Translations under genes and position numbers: made by a program | Shown: positions 1 to 8,436 of the stretch, in pieces | Layout: each line of letters opens with the position of its first letter | How positions within the stretch are numbered: position 1 is the stretch's first letter | Notes under the pieces: generated by a model | The model's input: only the letters and a program-made list of their open reading frames with translations | The model's database searches: none | What the model was told of the DNA's origin: nothing | Assembly: GCA_026770575.1 (NCBI GenBank) | Contig: MU657181.1 | Location: forward strand, 502,155-566,154 | From: Pelagophyceae sp. CCMP2097 | Lineage: Eukaryota; Sar; Pelagophyceae | Direction: 5' to 3' | Length of the DNA: 64,000 nucleotides

Positions 1-119
1 GACACCAGTGCACCACACTCTCGCGCCAGCGTCGGCCATCCGGCGTCGCATCGAACGATCCTCGTGGCCCCTGCACCTGCAGTCCAAGTCGGCTCCTACA
101 GTTCAAGTCGGCCCCTGGA

Positions 120-181
120 GTCGACTTCGGCCACACTCGAGTCGACTTCGGCCCAGTCAGCCACTCGAGTCGACTTCGGCC
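120..181. repeat. Short direct repeats GTCGACTTCGGCC
   Basis: The 13-mer GTCGACTTCGGCC occurs three times, at 120-132, 141-153 and 169-181, with related AAGTCGGC words just upstream. The copies lie immediately before the likely start codon of the first gene. They may be promoter elements or low-complexity sequence; nothing shows which. Confidence 0.6.
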
Positions 182-222
182 CAGGGTCCTTGCGCCGCGC
201 GGGCGACGAGCCTTCGTGGGCC

Positions 223-1992
223 ATGGAGGTCTTTTCGCGCCTCTACTACGGCGCGCAAGGGGCCGCCGCCGGCTCGGCCTCCAAAATTTCACCGCATTTC
301 ACCGACCGCGCGCAGTTCCGCACGCGGTGGACGCAGTCCTACTCGCGCCTCGCGTTCGAGCTCGTCGAACTCGACGACCGCGAGCGCGAGGCTTTAGCGG
401 CCGTCGAAGCCATCGAGGCCGGCCTCGCGGACCGCGGCACCGCGGACGACGTTTCCGACGACGCGTTCGCCGACGCGGGAGACACCGACGGCAGCGCCGA
501 CGACGCCGCCGACGCGCCGCGCCGCGCCGCGCGCGCGTCGAGGGCCCGGCTCCAGGCGCTGGCCGCGGACGTTGCAAAACTGCGGCTCTCGAGAGACATG
601 ACAAAGGTCCGCGCGCTCGCGCGCGACGTCGCAGCCATCCGCGCGGCGCGGGCTAAGGCGCGCCGCGCGCTGGAAGCGCAGTTTGGCGCAGATGTGCTGC
701 CGGGCTCCAGCGCATCGACGAGCGGCGCATCGCCGAGCGGCGCTGCCCTGAGCGGCGCACCGCCGAGCGTTGCTGCGAGCGCGTTTGTGCGTCGGTGCTT
801 CTGCGACAGCGAGACGCCCGTTGGCGATGCGCCCATCCGTGAAGGTGGCGGCGTCCCGGAACGCGTCGTTTTCGAGCGGCGTGGCGCGTCAGAGTCGGCG
901 TTCGTCTTCCAAAGGGGGGCGCCACCGCTCGACGAAGCCTCTGACGCGGCCTTGGACGCGGCGCAGCTGCGGAAGGACTTTGCGCGCGAGGCGTTCACCA
1001 TCGCCGGCCATCGCTTCGAACCTAAGCCGACTACGGAGCGAGCGCAGCAGGACGACCACTTTGATGCCGTGCGCGATGCGATCCGACGCGCGTGCGCGGC
1101 GACGCTGGACTGCGACGAGAGCGCGTTTGAAGAAATCGTCGACGCAGCGATGTGCGCGCTCTGGCGGACAAAGGTCGGCGGCGAGGCCTGGGACCTGGCG
1201 CTGCGCCTCCGCCTCGGCTTCGGCGAAGCGCCCGACTTGGACGCCGCGGTGCCCGACGCCGCGGTGCCCGACGCGGACGCGGTGCCCGACGCGTGGACGT
1301 ACGCTGCTCAATGGCTGATGCCGAATCCTTCTGACGAATCCGCATCGCTCACGCTCGACGACGGGCCCTCGCGGACGTTTGACGACGACGGCTTATTCGA
1401 CGACGGCTCCGCGGCCGCCGTGTCCCAAGACGGGCCGGACGTCGCCGTGGCGCTTCCCCGCGATTCAGCACTGCCGCCGGCCTTTTCACCGGCGGTCTTT
1501 TCAGCTGAGGCCTCAGACGGCGGCGGCGGCGACTTTGACGATGACGGCGACGACGCCTGGCCCGACGCCATGGCGTTTGCGCTCGTTTCGCGGCCGACGC
1601 ACGTGGCGTCGACGATTGCGGTGTTTCCGGATCGAATTGTCGCGACAGCGCACGTCCACCTCTCAAAAGTCCGTTGCGACGACGACGCAGACGACGGCCC
1701 CGACGAAGTCGCGTTTGTGGCCGTCTCCACGCGCACGACGCTAAAAGTTCCGCCACGCCCAGGGCCACGCGGCCGCGCCGCGCACGAGCGCCGCGCGGCA
1801 ACGGCCAGCCCAAAGGCGTCTGCCAGGCCAGATGCACCGGCGAGCCCGGCGAGCCCGGCGTCCGGCGCTTTTGCCACGACGACGCGCGTCCTCTGCCTCG
1901 TCGTCGTCGCGTGCGGCACGCAGCCCGCCGACCTGCTGGAACGGCGGCGGCCGCCGGCCGACGGTTATTTTGCATCAGGGTACTTTAGCTGA
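223..1992 (+). CDS. Unknown acidic, low-complexity protein
   Basis: I do not recognise this protein. The open frame begins upstream at 64, but the residues before Met 223 are translated from short DNA repeats, so 223 (MEVFSRLYYG) is the better start. An N-terminal part rich in E/D/R/A could form a coiled coil (roughly residues 50-150). Alanine/serine and aspartate-rich low-complexity stretches follow, including a short repeat of AVPDA units near 1250-1290. A more ordered part around 1560-1750 contains MAFALVSRPTHVASTIAVF. The ORF stop at 1990-1992 may lie inside an intron, because coding-like sequence resumes near 2140. Confidence applies to the existence of a gene, not its boundaries. Confidence 0.5.
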   Translation: MEVFSRLYYGAQGAAAGSASKISPHFTDRAQFRTRWTQSYSRLAFELVELDDREREALAAVEAIEAGLADRGTADDVSDDAFADAGDTDGSADDAADAPRRAARASRARLQALAADVAKLRLSRDMTKVRALARDVAAIRAARAKARRALEAQFGADVLPGSSASTSGASPSGAALSGAPPSVAASAFVRRCFCDSETPVGDAPIREGGGVPERVVFERRGASESAFVFQRGAPPLDEASDAALDAAQLRKDFAREAFTIAGHRFEPKPTTERAQQDDHFDAVRDAIRRACAATLDCDESAFEEIVDAAMCALWRTKVGGEAWDLALRLRLGFGEAPDLDAAVPDAAVPDADAVPDAWTYAAQWLMPNPSDESASLTLDDGPSRTFDDDGLFDDGSAAAVSQDGPDVAVALPRDSALPPAFSPAVFSAEASDGGGGDFDDDGDDAWPDAMAFALVSRPTHVASTIAVFPDRIVATAHVHLSKVRCDDDADDGPDEVAFVAVSTRTTLKVPPRPGPRGRAAHERRAATASPKASARPDAPASPASPASGAFATTTRVLCLVVVACGTQPADLLERRRPPADGYFASGYFS

Positions 1993-2142
1993 CGGCGTTG
2001 TGTGTCCGACGGCGTCCTTTGTCCGACGGCGTCGTTCGCTTACTCTTTTTGCAATCGTTTTGGCATATATGTATGTAAGACAGACACGGTCTCTCCGGGT
2101 CTGGTCGCTCTGCCAGGCATGCGCGGCGCCGTCCCACACAAA

Positions 2143-2520
2143 CTTTATCCCTGGAAAGACGCGCGGCTGAAGGACCCCGCCGACGCGGTCCCCATGCTCT
2201 TCTCGCTGAACGCGCTGCTCCACTCGGCGCGCGCGCTCACCGCGACGATCATCGACAGCAAGGCGCGCAGCATCTCCATGATTGGCCGGGCGCTCGAGGT
2301 CGAGTTCTACGTCGCGCCGGCAGCCCGTGCAGGATGCACGGCCTCCAGAGGCCTTGGCGCGCCCGTCGTCACCGCGGCCTCGACGCGCCCGCCGTCGCCG
2401 CGCCACTACTACTTCGCCCACGAAGACCTTCGCGCCTCGACCTCATCCACCGCCGTCGGCTGCACGCTCCTGCCGCACCGCGACATCCTCATCCCCGACA
2501 TCTGTTCGCTTTGGAACTGA
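2143..2520 (+). CDS. Probable downstream exon(s) of the first gene
   Basis: A second open stretch on the same strand reads KDARLKDPADAVPMLFSLN and then helical sequence (HSARALTATIIDSKARSI, MIGRALEVEFYV), which looks like globular protein rather than chance translation. It could be the C-terminal exons of the gene starting at 223, joined by an intron over the AT-richer stretch near 1990-2140. It could also be a small separate gene. The frame ends at the TGA at 2518-2520, but a +1 frame continues briefly to 2570, so one more splice is possible. No family recognised. Confidence 0.35.
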   Translation, partial: LYPWKDARLKDPADAVPMLFSLNALLHSARALTATIIDSKARSISMIGRALEVEFYVAPAARAGCTASRGLGAPVVTAASTRPPSPRHYYFAHEDLRASTSSTAVGCTLLPHRDILIPDICSLWN

Positions 2521-2662
2521 GCCGCCGGCGAGAACCGCGGCGTGTACCTAAACACCACGCTGCCCATCTAAACCCTTGTGCTTCGTGCCATCACACCAGC
2601 TGCACCGCACTGCCACCTCGGGCCTCTACTGTCGGCATCACCGTCGTGGCAGGTTTACAGTT

Positions 2663-3505
2663 TTACAAATCGATTGACGTCTCGGGGACGACGACGGGCG
2701 ACGGCGGTGGGTCGATGGCGGGCGGCGGTGGCGGGGGTTCGTCGAGGTCAGTCTCGACGGGCGGCGGTGTCGGCTCGTCAAGGTTGGCCACGGAGTCGAG
2801 ATCTCGGAGGGGGTCCGGTATCGGGTCGAGTCGTGCGGCGATGCGGTCAAAGTCTCGCGCGACGGCCCGGAGCCGCGCCGCGAGCCTTTTTTTCGCCACG
2901 TCGTCGCCAAAGCCGAGCGCGACCTGCGAGAGTTCGCCCAGCGCGTCGCCGAGGAGGCGGAAGAGCGCGCCGTCCGCCGCGTCGCCCGGCTTGGCGGCGT
3001 CGGCGGTCGAGGCCTTGAGCGAGGACGTCATGGACTCTGACAACTGCGAGGTGGCCATCGGCGCCGAAAGCCGCGAGATGGTGGCGAAGACGGCGGCCAT
3101 ATCGACCTTGCCGCGCGTGGCGCACTCGACGAGGACGTCTTCGAAAGTCTCGAAGGAGATTGTGCGCTCGTGGCCGCGCGCCGTGTGCCGCGAGAAGACG
3201 AGGTCCAGCACTATCGGCGTGAGTTGCCGCGTGACGAGGCGCGCGTCGCGCATCATCTTCATGAAGTTGTGGCTATTGAGCCGCGCCTCGCGGTTCGGTG
3301 CCACGGAGCCGGAGCCCCAGCGACAGTACATCTCAAAGACGTCTGCCAATCCGCGCCGCGCCGGCGCCGCCACCAGTGCCGTCGCCGCCAGGCCGAGGCG
3401 CGGGCTCGAACGCTTCGGCGAGTACATCGACCCGCCGTGCCGCCCGCGCGGCGGCGAGATCATTCCCGACGAGCGCCCTCGGCCCACGAACACAGGAACT
3501 GGCAC
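2663..3505 (-). CDS. TPPP/p25-alpha family protein
   Basis: This is a single-exon frame of 280 residues. Residues about 55-135 match the p25-alpha (tubulin polymerisation promoting protein) fold: an aromatic start (VFEMYCRW), then LNSHNFMKMMRDARLV, then LDLVFSRH and ISFETFEDVLVECA, the usual EF-hand-like order of that domain. In animals and flagellates such proteins bind tubulin or axonemes. The N-terminus is basic and disordered, and the C-terminus is a proline/aspartate-rich tail (repeated PPP, ETDLDEP). The metal-binding loop of true EF-hands is not visible, which is normal for the family. Its partner here is unknown; a microtubule role is inferred from the family. Confidence 0.65.
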   Translation of the reverse strand: MPVPVFVGRGRSSGMISPPRGRHGGSMYSPKRSSPRLGLAATALVAAPARRGLADVFEMYCRWGSGSVAPNREARLNSHNFMKMMRDARLVTRQLTPIVLDLVFSRHTARGHERTISFETFEDVLVECATRGKVDMAAVFATISRLSAPMATSQLSESMTSSLKASTADAAKPGDAADGALFRLLGDALGELSQVALGFGDDVAKKRLAARLRAVARDFDRIAARLDPIPDPLRDLDSVANLDEPTPPPVETDLDEPPPPPPAIDPPPSPVVVPETSIDL

Positions 3506-3752
3506 TAAAATTTCGATTTGAGCTACGTTTTTATTTCGGAGAAGGGTCGTGGCCGATGAGGATCGCTCGAGTACTTCAGGACTCAGCGGCTACCAAATCC
3601 GAGTGCAACGGACGAGAAAACCGTAGCGATGCGAAGCCGGACCGGCGCGGCCGCCGCCCGCCAAAGGAACGATTCTCGGCTCGCGAGCAACGCCGATGGA
3701 CTGCTCTTCGGCCTGCGGGTGTGGAATCTCGGAGCTTTAGTGGCCGGGCGGG

Positions 3753-5300
3753 TCAGCGGAGGAGCGGGTAGCCCGCTCTGTCGAGGAGCAGCGCGGCGGC
3801 GGCCTCGTCGAAGGGGGCCCACGTCGGCGCGGTGACGATCTCGACGACGCCGCGGTGGAAGTCCGGCACGGCGGAAACGACGCCCGAGAGGCGCTGCAGC
3901 ACGCTTCGGACGGCCTGCTCGCACGCCTCGCAGCCCAGGCCGTCGACACGGTACACGCGCCGCACGAGCGCCTACGCTTTTGTCGTCGCGGACGCCGCGC
4001 GCGACGGAGGACGCACGTCCTCGCCGAAGGACGGCGCGATGGCCGGCCCGCCGGAGAGCCGGAGCAACTCTGGGAGGAAGGTGAGCGCGGCGCAGACGAC
4101 CGTCGCGCGGAGCAGCTTCGGCCGGTCGGCGCGGCGCGAGGCGACCCAGCGCCAGCCGAGCCACGCGGCCGTTGCCGCGCGCAGCGTGGCGCGGTGCGGG
4201 CCGAGGACGGTGTTGAAGCCCGCGCAGCCGACATGCAGGATGTCCAGCGCCGAGAGCGCGTTCACACCAACCTGCACCGCGCAGCACGACGAGGCGAGGA
4301 GGCCCGCGGCGACCGCGGACTGCATCGTCGCCGCGGGGAGCACGTCCAACGGCGCGCCGCCTCCGGCCGTGGCCTCGCCTCCTGTGACCGCCTCACCGCC
4401 GGCCGCCGCCTCGTTACTGCCGGCCGCCGCCGCGCCGCCGCCGGCCGCCTCGCCGCCAACCGGCGCCTTGTCGTCTCGCCAGGTCAACTCCGAGGGTTCG
4501 AAGCCTGCGGCATTGCACGCGTCCCAAATGTCCTGGTCAATCGTCTCGGCGGCGTCGGCGACGCGGATTGTCGCCTCGCCGATGGTGACGCGCGAGTCGA
4601 CGACGCCAGCAATGGCGCCGACGGCGCCGAGGACCTTGCCGACGCAGGCCGCGCAGCCCATGGACGGCAGCGAAACGACGCAGGTGCGCCGCGCCGCCAA
4701 CGGGGGCGCGCGGGCGCGGGCAAGGAGCATGGTGAGCTGGTTCGCGACGGCGACGATTTCCGGAAGGAGCGTCAAAACCGCGCTCAGCGCCAACCCGAGC
4801 GCGTTCGCTTTCGCGAGCGGCGTGATCGATGCGCCGGCGGCGCCGCGGACGGCGAGGCGCGCGTGCAGCGTGACGGCGAGGAAGAAGGCGCGGAGCGGCC
4901 CGAGCCAGGTGTTAAAGCCCGCGCAGCCCACGGAAGCCGCGTTCAACCCGAGTTGGACGACGCAGCACGAGCTCGAGAGCAGCGAGAGCGCCGTCCACCA
5001 CTGCAGCCGGTGCGCCGACCGCAGCAGCGCCTCCTGCGCCGCCGCGTAGACGGCCGCGGCAAACGCCGCGCACGTCGTGGACTTTTGTAGCGCGGCGCCG
5101 ACGGTCGCGATGCCCACGTAGTTCAAAGCCACATTACGCAGCGTCCCCTCGGACCACAGGAGGTGCGCGCTCTTCGGGGCCAGCTTCGGGACCGGGGCCG
5201 CGATGCCCATCCTGGGCAGCGCCAGCGACGACGCGACGGCGAGGGCCTGGAACCACAGCAAAACGCTCCTGAGGCGCATACACGCGGCCTCGAAACGCAC
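3753..5300 (-). CDS. Membrane protein with two HMA domains and MerT-like segments
   Basis: Two exons are joined by a 45-nt intron (4016-3972, GTGCGT...GTAG, phase 0). Without splicing, its TAG would stop the frame in front of the last domain. Order: signal-like N-terminus; hydrophobic region with LLSSSCCVVQLGLNA and GCAGFNTWLGP; an HMA domain with metal-site motif GCAAC; an Ala/Gly-rich linker; a second hydrophobic copy (LLASSCCAVQVGVNA, VGCAGFNTVLGP); and a second HMA domain with GCEAC. The CC pair in a first helix followed by GxxGFNTxLGPxR recalls bacterial MerT, and the HMA domains recall MerP or copper chaperones. A role in soft-metal (Cu/Hg/Zn) transport or sequestration is inferred. The duplicated architecture is directly visible. 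Confidence 0.7.
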
Positions 5301-5627
5301 GCGCGTCGCGGTGTGGGCGCACGGCGGCCTGCAAGCGGCGACCGTCGCCGCGCCGCGTTCGACGACTCACGCGCCACCCGCGGGGTGTCCGTTTACGAAG
5401 GGTCGTCTTCCGGAACCACGTCCCGACCGTTCCTTGCGGTCGAAAGAGCAACACGGTCCCGCTCGACGCCTGGCGCCCCGGGGGTTGTCCGGTCTGCCGA
5501 GGCACGTCTTCGGTTGTCCGGTCTGCCGAGCCACGTCCTCGGTTGTTCGGTCTGCAGATCTGCCGAGCCACGGCCTCGGTGAGCATTTAGACACGGCCTC
5601 GGTGAGCGCATAGACGCGCACCGAGCA
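5301..5627. other. Divergent intergenic region
   Basis: This 327-bp gap separates the HMA membrane protein (minus) from the secreted protein (plus), so it should carry both promoters. No TATA box is evident. Its main content is the 29-bp tandem repeat described separately. Confidence 0.5.
5483..5580. repeat. 29-bp tandem repeat in divergent promoter region
   Basis: Three head-to-tail copies of GGTTGTCCGGTCTGCCGAG plus about 10 more bases start at 5483, 5512 and 5541, exactly 29 bp apart. The third copy carries a short insertion (CAGATCTG). A trailing motif CACGGCCTCGGTGAG is itself repeated near 5570 and 5592. Confidence 0.85.
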
Positions 5628-6496
5628 ATGGCGCCGCTCTCCCGCGTCGTCTTGGCGCTCCTCTTCGCGTCCGTCCGCGGCACCGCCGTGGCGGCGTACC
5701 CGACGTCTGCGCGCGAGCTGCACCAGGCCTACGGCCTCATCTTCCGCCACGGGTCTCGCAACGCCGCGTCGCACCTCTGGGCGTCCTACGTCCTCGGTTT
5801 CAGCGCGGCGATGCCACGAAACACCCTCGAGCTGCTCTTCTCGAGCTTTTGCGCCGTCTCCGGGTCGCCGGTGACGCCGAGCGATTACAAGCGCTACCGC
5901 CTCAACCTCACCGACGTCTCCGGCGCCAGCCAAGTAGGCTTCCTCTACTACTGCTGCTGGCCCTGCGTCTGCGACACGCACGACTTTATCCGAGTCGACA
6001 CGAAGACCATCCAAACGGCAGAGGGCCAAAAGGTCTACCGCTTCGCCGTCATCGGCAACCCCTGCTCCAGCCCCAAAGGTCCGTGCCTCGCAGGCGTCGA
6101 CGCAGCGCGACTTTTGCGCTAGGCCTCGACGCGCCCTTTGTGCAGCCCTTCGACCAGCGGACGACGACGCTGCGGCGCGAGGCGCCAGAGGTGCGGTGCG
6201 GCGCCGGCGGCGACCTCCTTGGCGCGATGCTCTCGGATCACGGCTACGTCATCATCGCAATGTTCTTCGACGCGCCGGAAGAGGCCGTCCACCGCGGCTA
6301 CGAGCAGCCGGGCCGCGTCACGACGCTCGAGGGGACCAACTTCCAGAGCGACACGGAGTTTGACAGCCTGTGTGCGCAGCGCGCCGCAAACGGCTACGAC
6401 TCGGGCATGGGCGAGATCTTCCGCCGCGTCGCCGCCCTCGCGCCCATCCCCGAAACGCCAAGGCTCCTCGACCACGCGGCAGTTAAAGAGTTCTAG
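5628..6496 (+). CDS. Unknown secreted Cys-containing protein
   Basis: Exon 1 (5628-6078) and exon 2 (6123-6496) are joined by a 44-nt intron (GTCCGT...GCTAG, phase 1). The protein is about 274 residues with a clear N-terminal signal peptide (LSRVVLALLFASV, cleavage near AVA-AYP). A cysteine cluster YYCCWPCVCDTHDF lies at about residues 104-117, followed by an aspartate/threonine-rich beta-like segment (IRVDTKTIQTAEGQKVYRF). The second exon contains SDHGYVIIAMFF. I do not recognise the family by name, though the ordered composition suggests a conserved extracellular domain. Disulfide or metal use by the CCxxCxC cluster is speculation. Confidence 0.75.
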
Positions 6497-6742
6497 ACAA
6501 AGAACCTCTGGCTCTGGGGTCCCCGAGTCCGTGCGGTTGATCATGAGTCCGGAGCTGCGGGCAAGGCTGTGTGGTCTCACGGGTCGGGGACTCGAGCTGA
6601 GGAGCGCCGCGGGACGGCAGAGATGCCAGTGGAAGGCAGCAGCCGCGCGCGTAACTTAGATCTAGAGTGTATCAACCTGTTTTTCTGGAAGTTCCAGGAA
6701 TTCGAACCGTGAATTAACCGTGCGGTTCCGCACCGTGTCTGG

Positions 6743-8044
6743 ATGCGCGCGTTTGCGCGCGGGTGCGTCGACTTGCTGATTGCGCACGGCGTCGGGTTGA
6801 CGGTGCTCGTCAGCTGTGGCTTTGTCGGGCGGCGGGCAGAGGCGCAGCGGCTGTGGTTCGCGGATTCGGCGCGGAGACTATACGAGTGGGGCGACTGGGT
6901 CGCAGAGGCGTGGCTCGAGATGCTGCCGCCGTGGTGGCGCGGCTGGGCCTGCGGCATGGCCTTTGCGGCTTGCCTCGTAGAGACCGCGGCCTTCTTCGAG
7001 CGCGCGGCGCCGCGGCGGCAAACGGCCCTCGGCACGCGGCCCGCGGCCGCCCCGTGGAGCCGCGCCGGCCGCGGCGGCGGCACGCCCGGCGACCCGCGCG
7101 TGGCGCGCGACGACGCGTGGGCGGCGGTGCTGCGAGACGCGTGCGAGGCGGACACGCGCATGGCGTCGCACTTACAAGCGGTGCAGCACTCGCGCGCGCG
7201 CGTCGAAGACGTCGAGTACGCCTGCAACGGCGCTCAACTCTTTGGCACGCTCTTCGTCGCGCCCGAGCTCGCAAACTCGCAGCGGCGCCTGCCGGGCGTC
7301 GTGCTGCTTCACACGGCCGCTGGGCCGCGAGACCTCTTCCTCTACTGGAAGGCCGAGGTCCTCGCGGCGCGCGGCTGCTGCGTCCTCGTCGCAGACCTCT
7401 ACGGCGACGAGGTCGGCGGCGCGTGGGAGGACGCGCAGCCTTTCCGCGCTAAGCTCGACGCGCCGCACGTGCTGCGCGACCGCGTCCGAGCCGCGTTCGA
7501 CGTGCTCCGCGCGCAGTCGAGCGTCGACGCCGCGCGCCTCGCCGCGCTGGGCTGGTGCCTCGGCGGCCGCGCCGCAGTCAACGCCGCCTGCGACGAAAAG
7601 ATCGACGGCCTCATCGCGGTCGTCGCGTTCCACGGCACGCTGCGCCTCGAAGACCTCGACGGCGTCGCAGACCTCGCCGCCGCACCGGTCCGTCCTCCCC
7701 GCGCGTCGGACGCCGGCGACGCGCGCCGTCTAGGCCACGCTCGTCTGCCACGGCGCAGACGACCCGTTCATCCCGGACTTTGAATTGTTCAACGCTGGAC
7801 GCCCGCGTCCTCGCCTCTGACTTGCGATCGCGGCGGACGGCGCCTCTAGGACGCGATGCGCGCCAAGGGCGCCGACTACGACGTCCACGTGTTTTCGCAA
7901 GCAGCGCACGGCTTCACGAACCCGGCGCAGGCCTTCAACGGCAAAACAGGCTTCGCCTACAACGACCGGGCCGCGCACCGCGCCTGGGTGCTCGCGGAGC
8001 ACCACCTCTCCGACGCGTTTGCGGCCCGCGCCGACGACGCGTAA
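6743..8044 (+). CDS. Dienelactone hydrolase-family protein
   Basis: Three exons: 6743-7687, 7734-7793 and 7850-8044. Intron 1 is 46 nt (GTCCGT...CTAG, phase 0). Intron 2 (7794-7849) uses a GC donor if the frame is to stay in phase. The alpha/beta hydrolase catalytic set is present: nucleophile elbow GWCLGG with cysteine, as in dienelactone hydrolase; Asp in HGADDPFIPD; His in AAHGFTNP. VVLLHTAAGP probably supplies the oxyanion region. The N-terminal ~90 residues contain hydrophobic stretches (GVGLTVLVSCGFV; WACGMAFAACLV), so the enzyme may be membrane-tethered. Substrate unknown; the family hydrolyses lactones, esters or related bonds. Confidence 0.85.
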
Positions 8045-8436
8045 AGAGATGACCGTCGAGCCGCCCCGGCTCCTGCCGCCCCGGCCGTAGTCGTGGGGTA
8101 CGGCCCCAGCCGAGCTCGCTCCGTGAGCGCAACCCAGCTGCAGACGTCTCCGATGGCCGCCCTGCCGGGCCCGATACGCGCGCCACCTCTGGGACGTGGT
8201 CCGTCCGGGCTTACCGGCGGCCGGGTCCGGGGGGGGCTTGTGAGAGGTTCCGACCGGAAATCATTTTCGAAAGACCCTTTCGGCGAAGGTTTCATCGGGT
8301 TTGTGCACGTGCCAAGGAGAGGTCCGGGTGTCCTCCGCTCGGAAGGCGAAGAGGCCCGTCCGGAGCGCGGTCGGCAGCGGAGGTCGCGCGGTCTTCTTTT
8401 TGCGCCTCGAGGCCCTCTCTTTGCGCACTCGTCGCC
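8045..8436. other. Intergenic, nothing recognised
   Basis: This is the 392-bp gap between the hydrolase and the kinase, both on the plus strand. It is GC-rich with short open frames that look like chance translation. No repeat or RNA gene was recognised. Confidence 0.4.

Noticed and set aside
5483..5580. CRISPR-like array
   Set aside because: The 29-bp repeats are contiguous with no unique spacers, and the genome is eukaryotic.
6680..6740. T-arm-like AATTCGAACC on the minus strand
   Set aside because: Flanks do not fold into a cloverleaf; the stem is imperfect.
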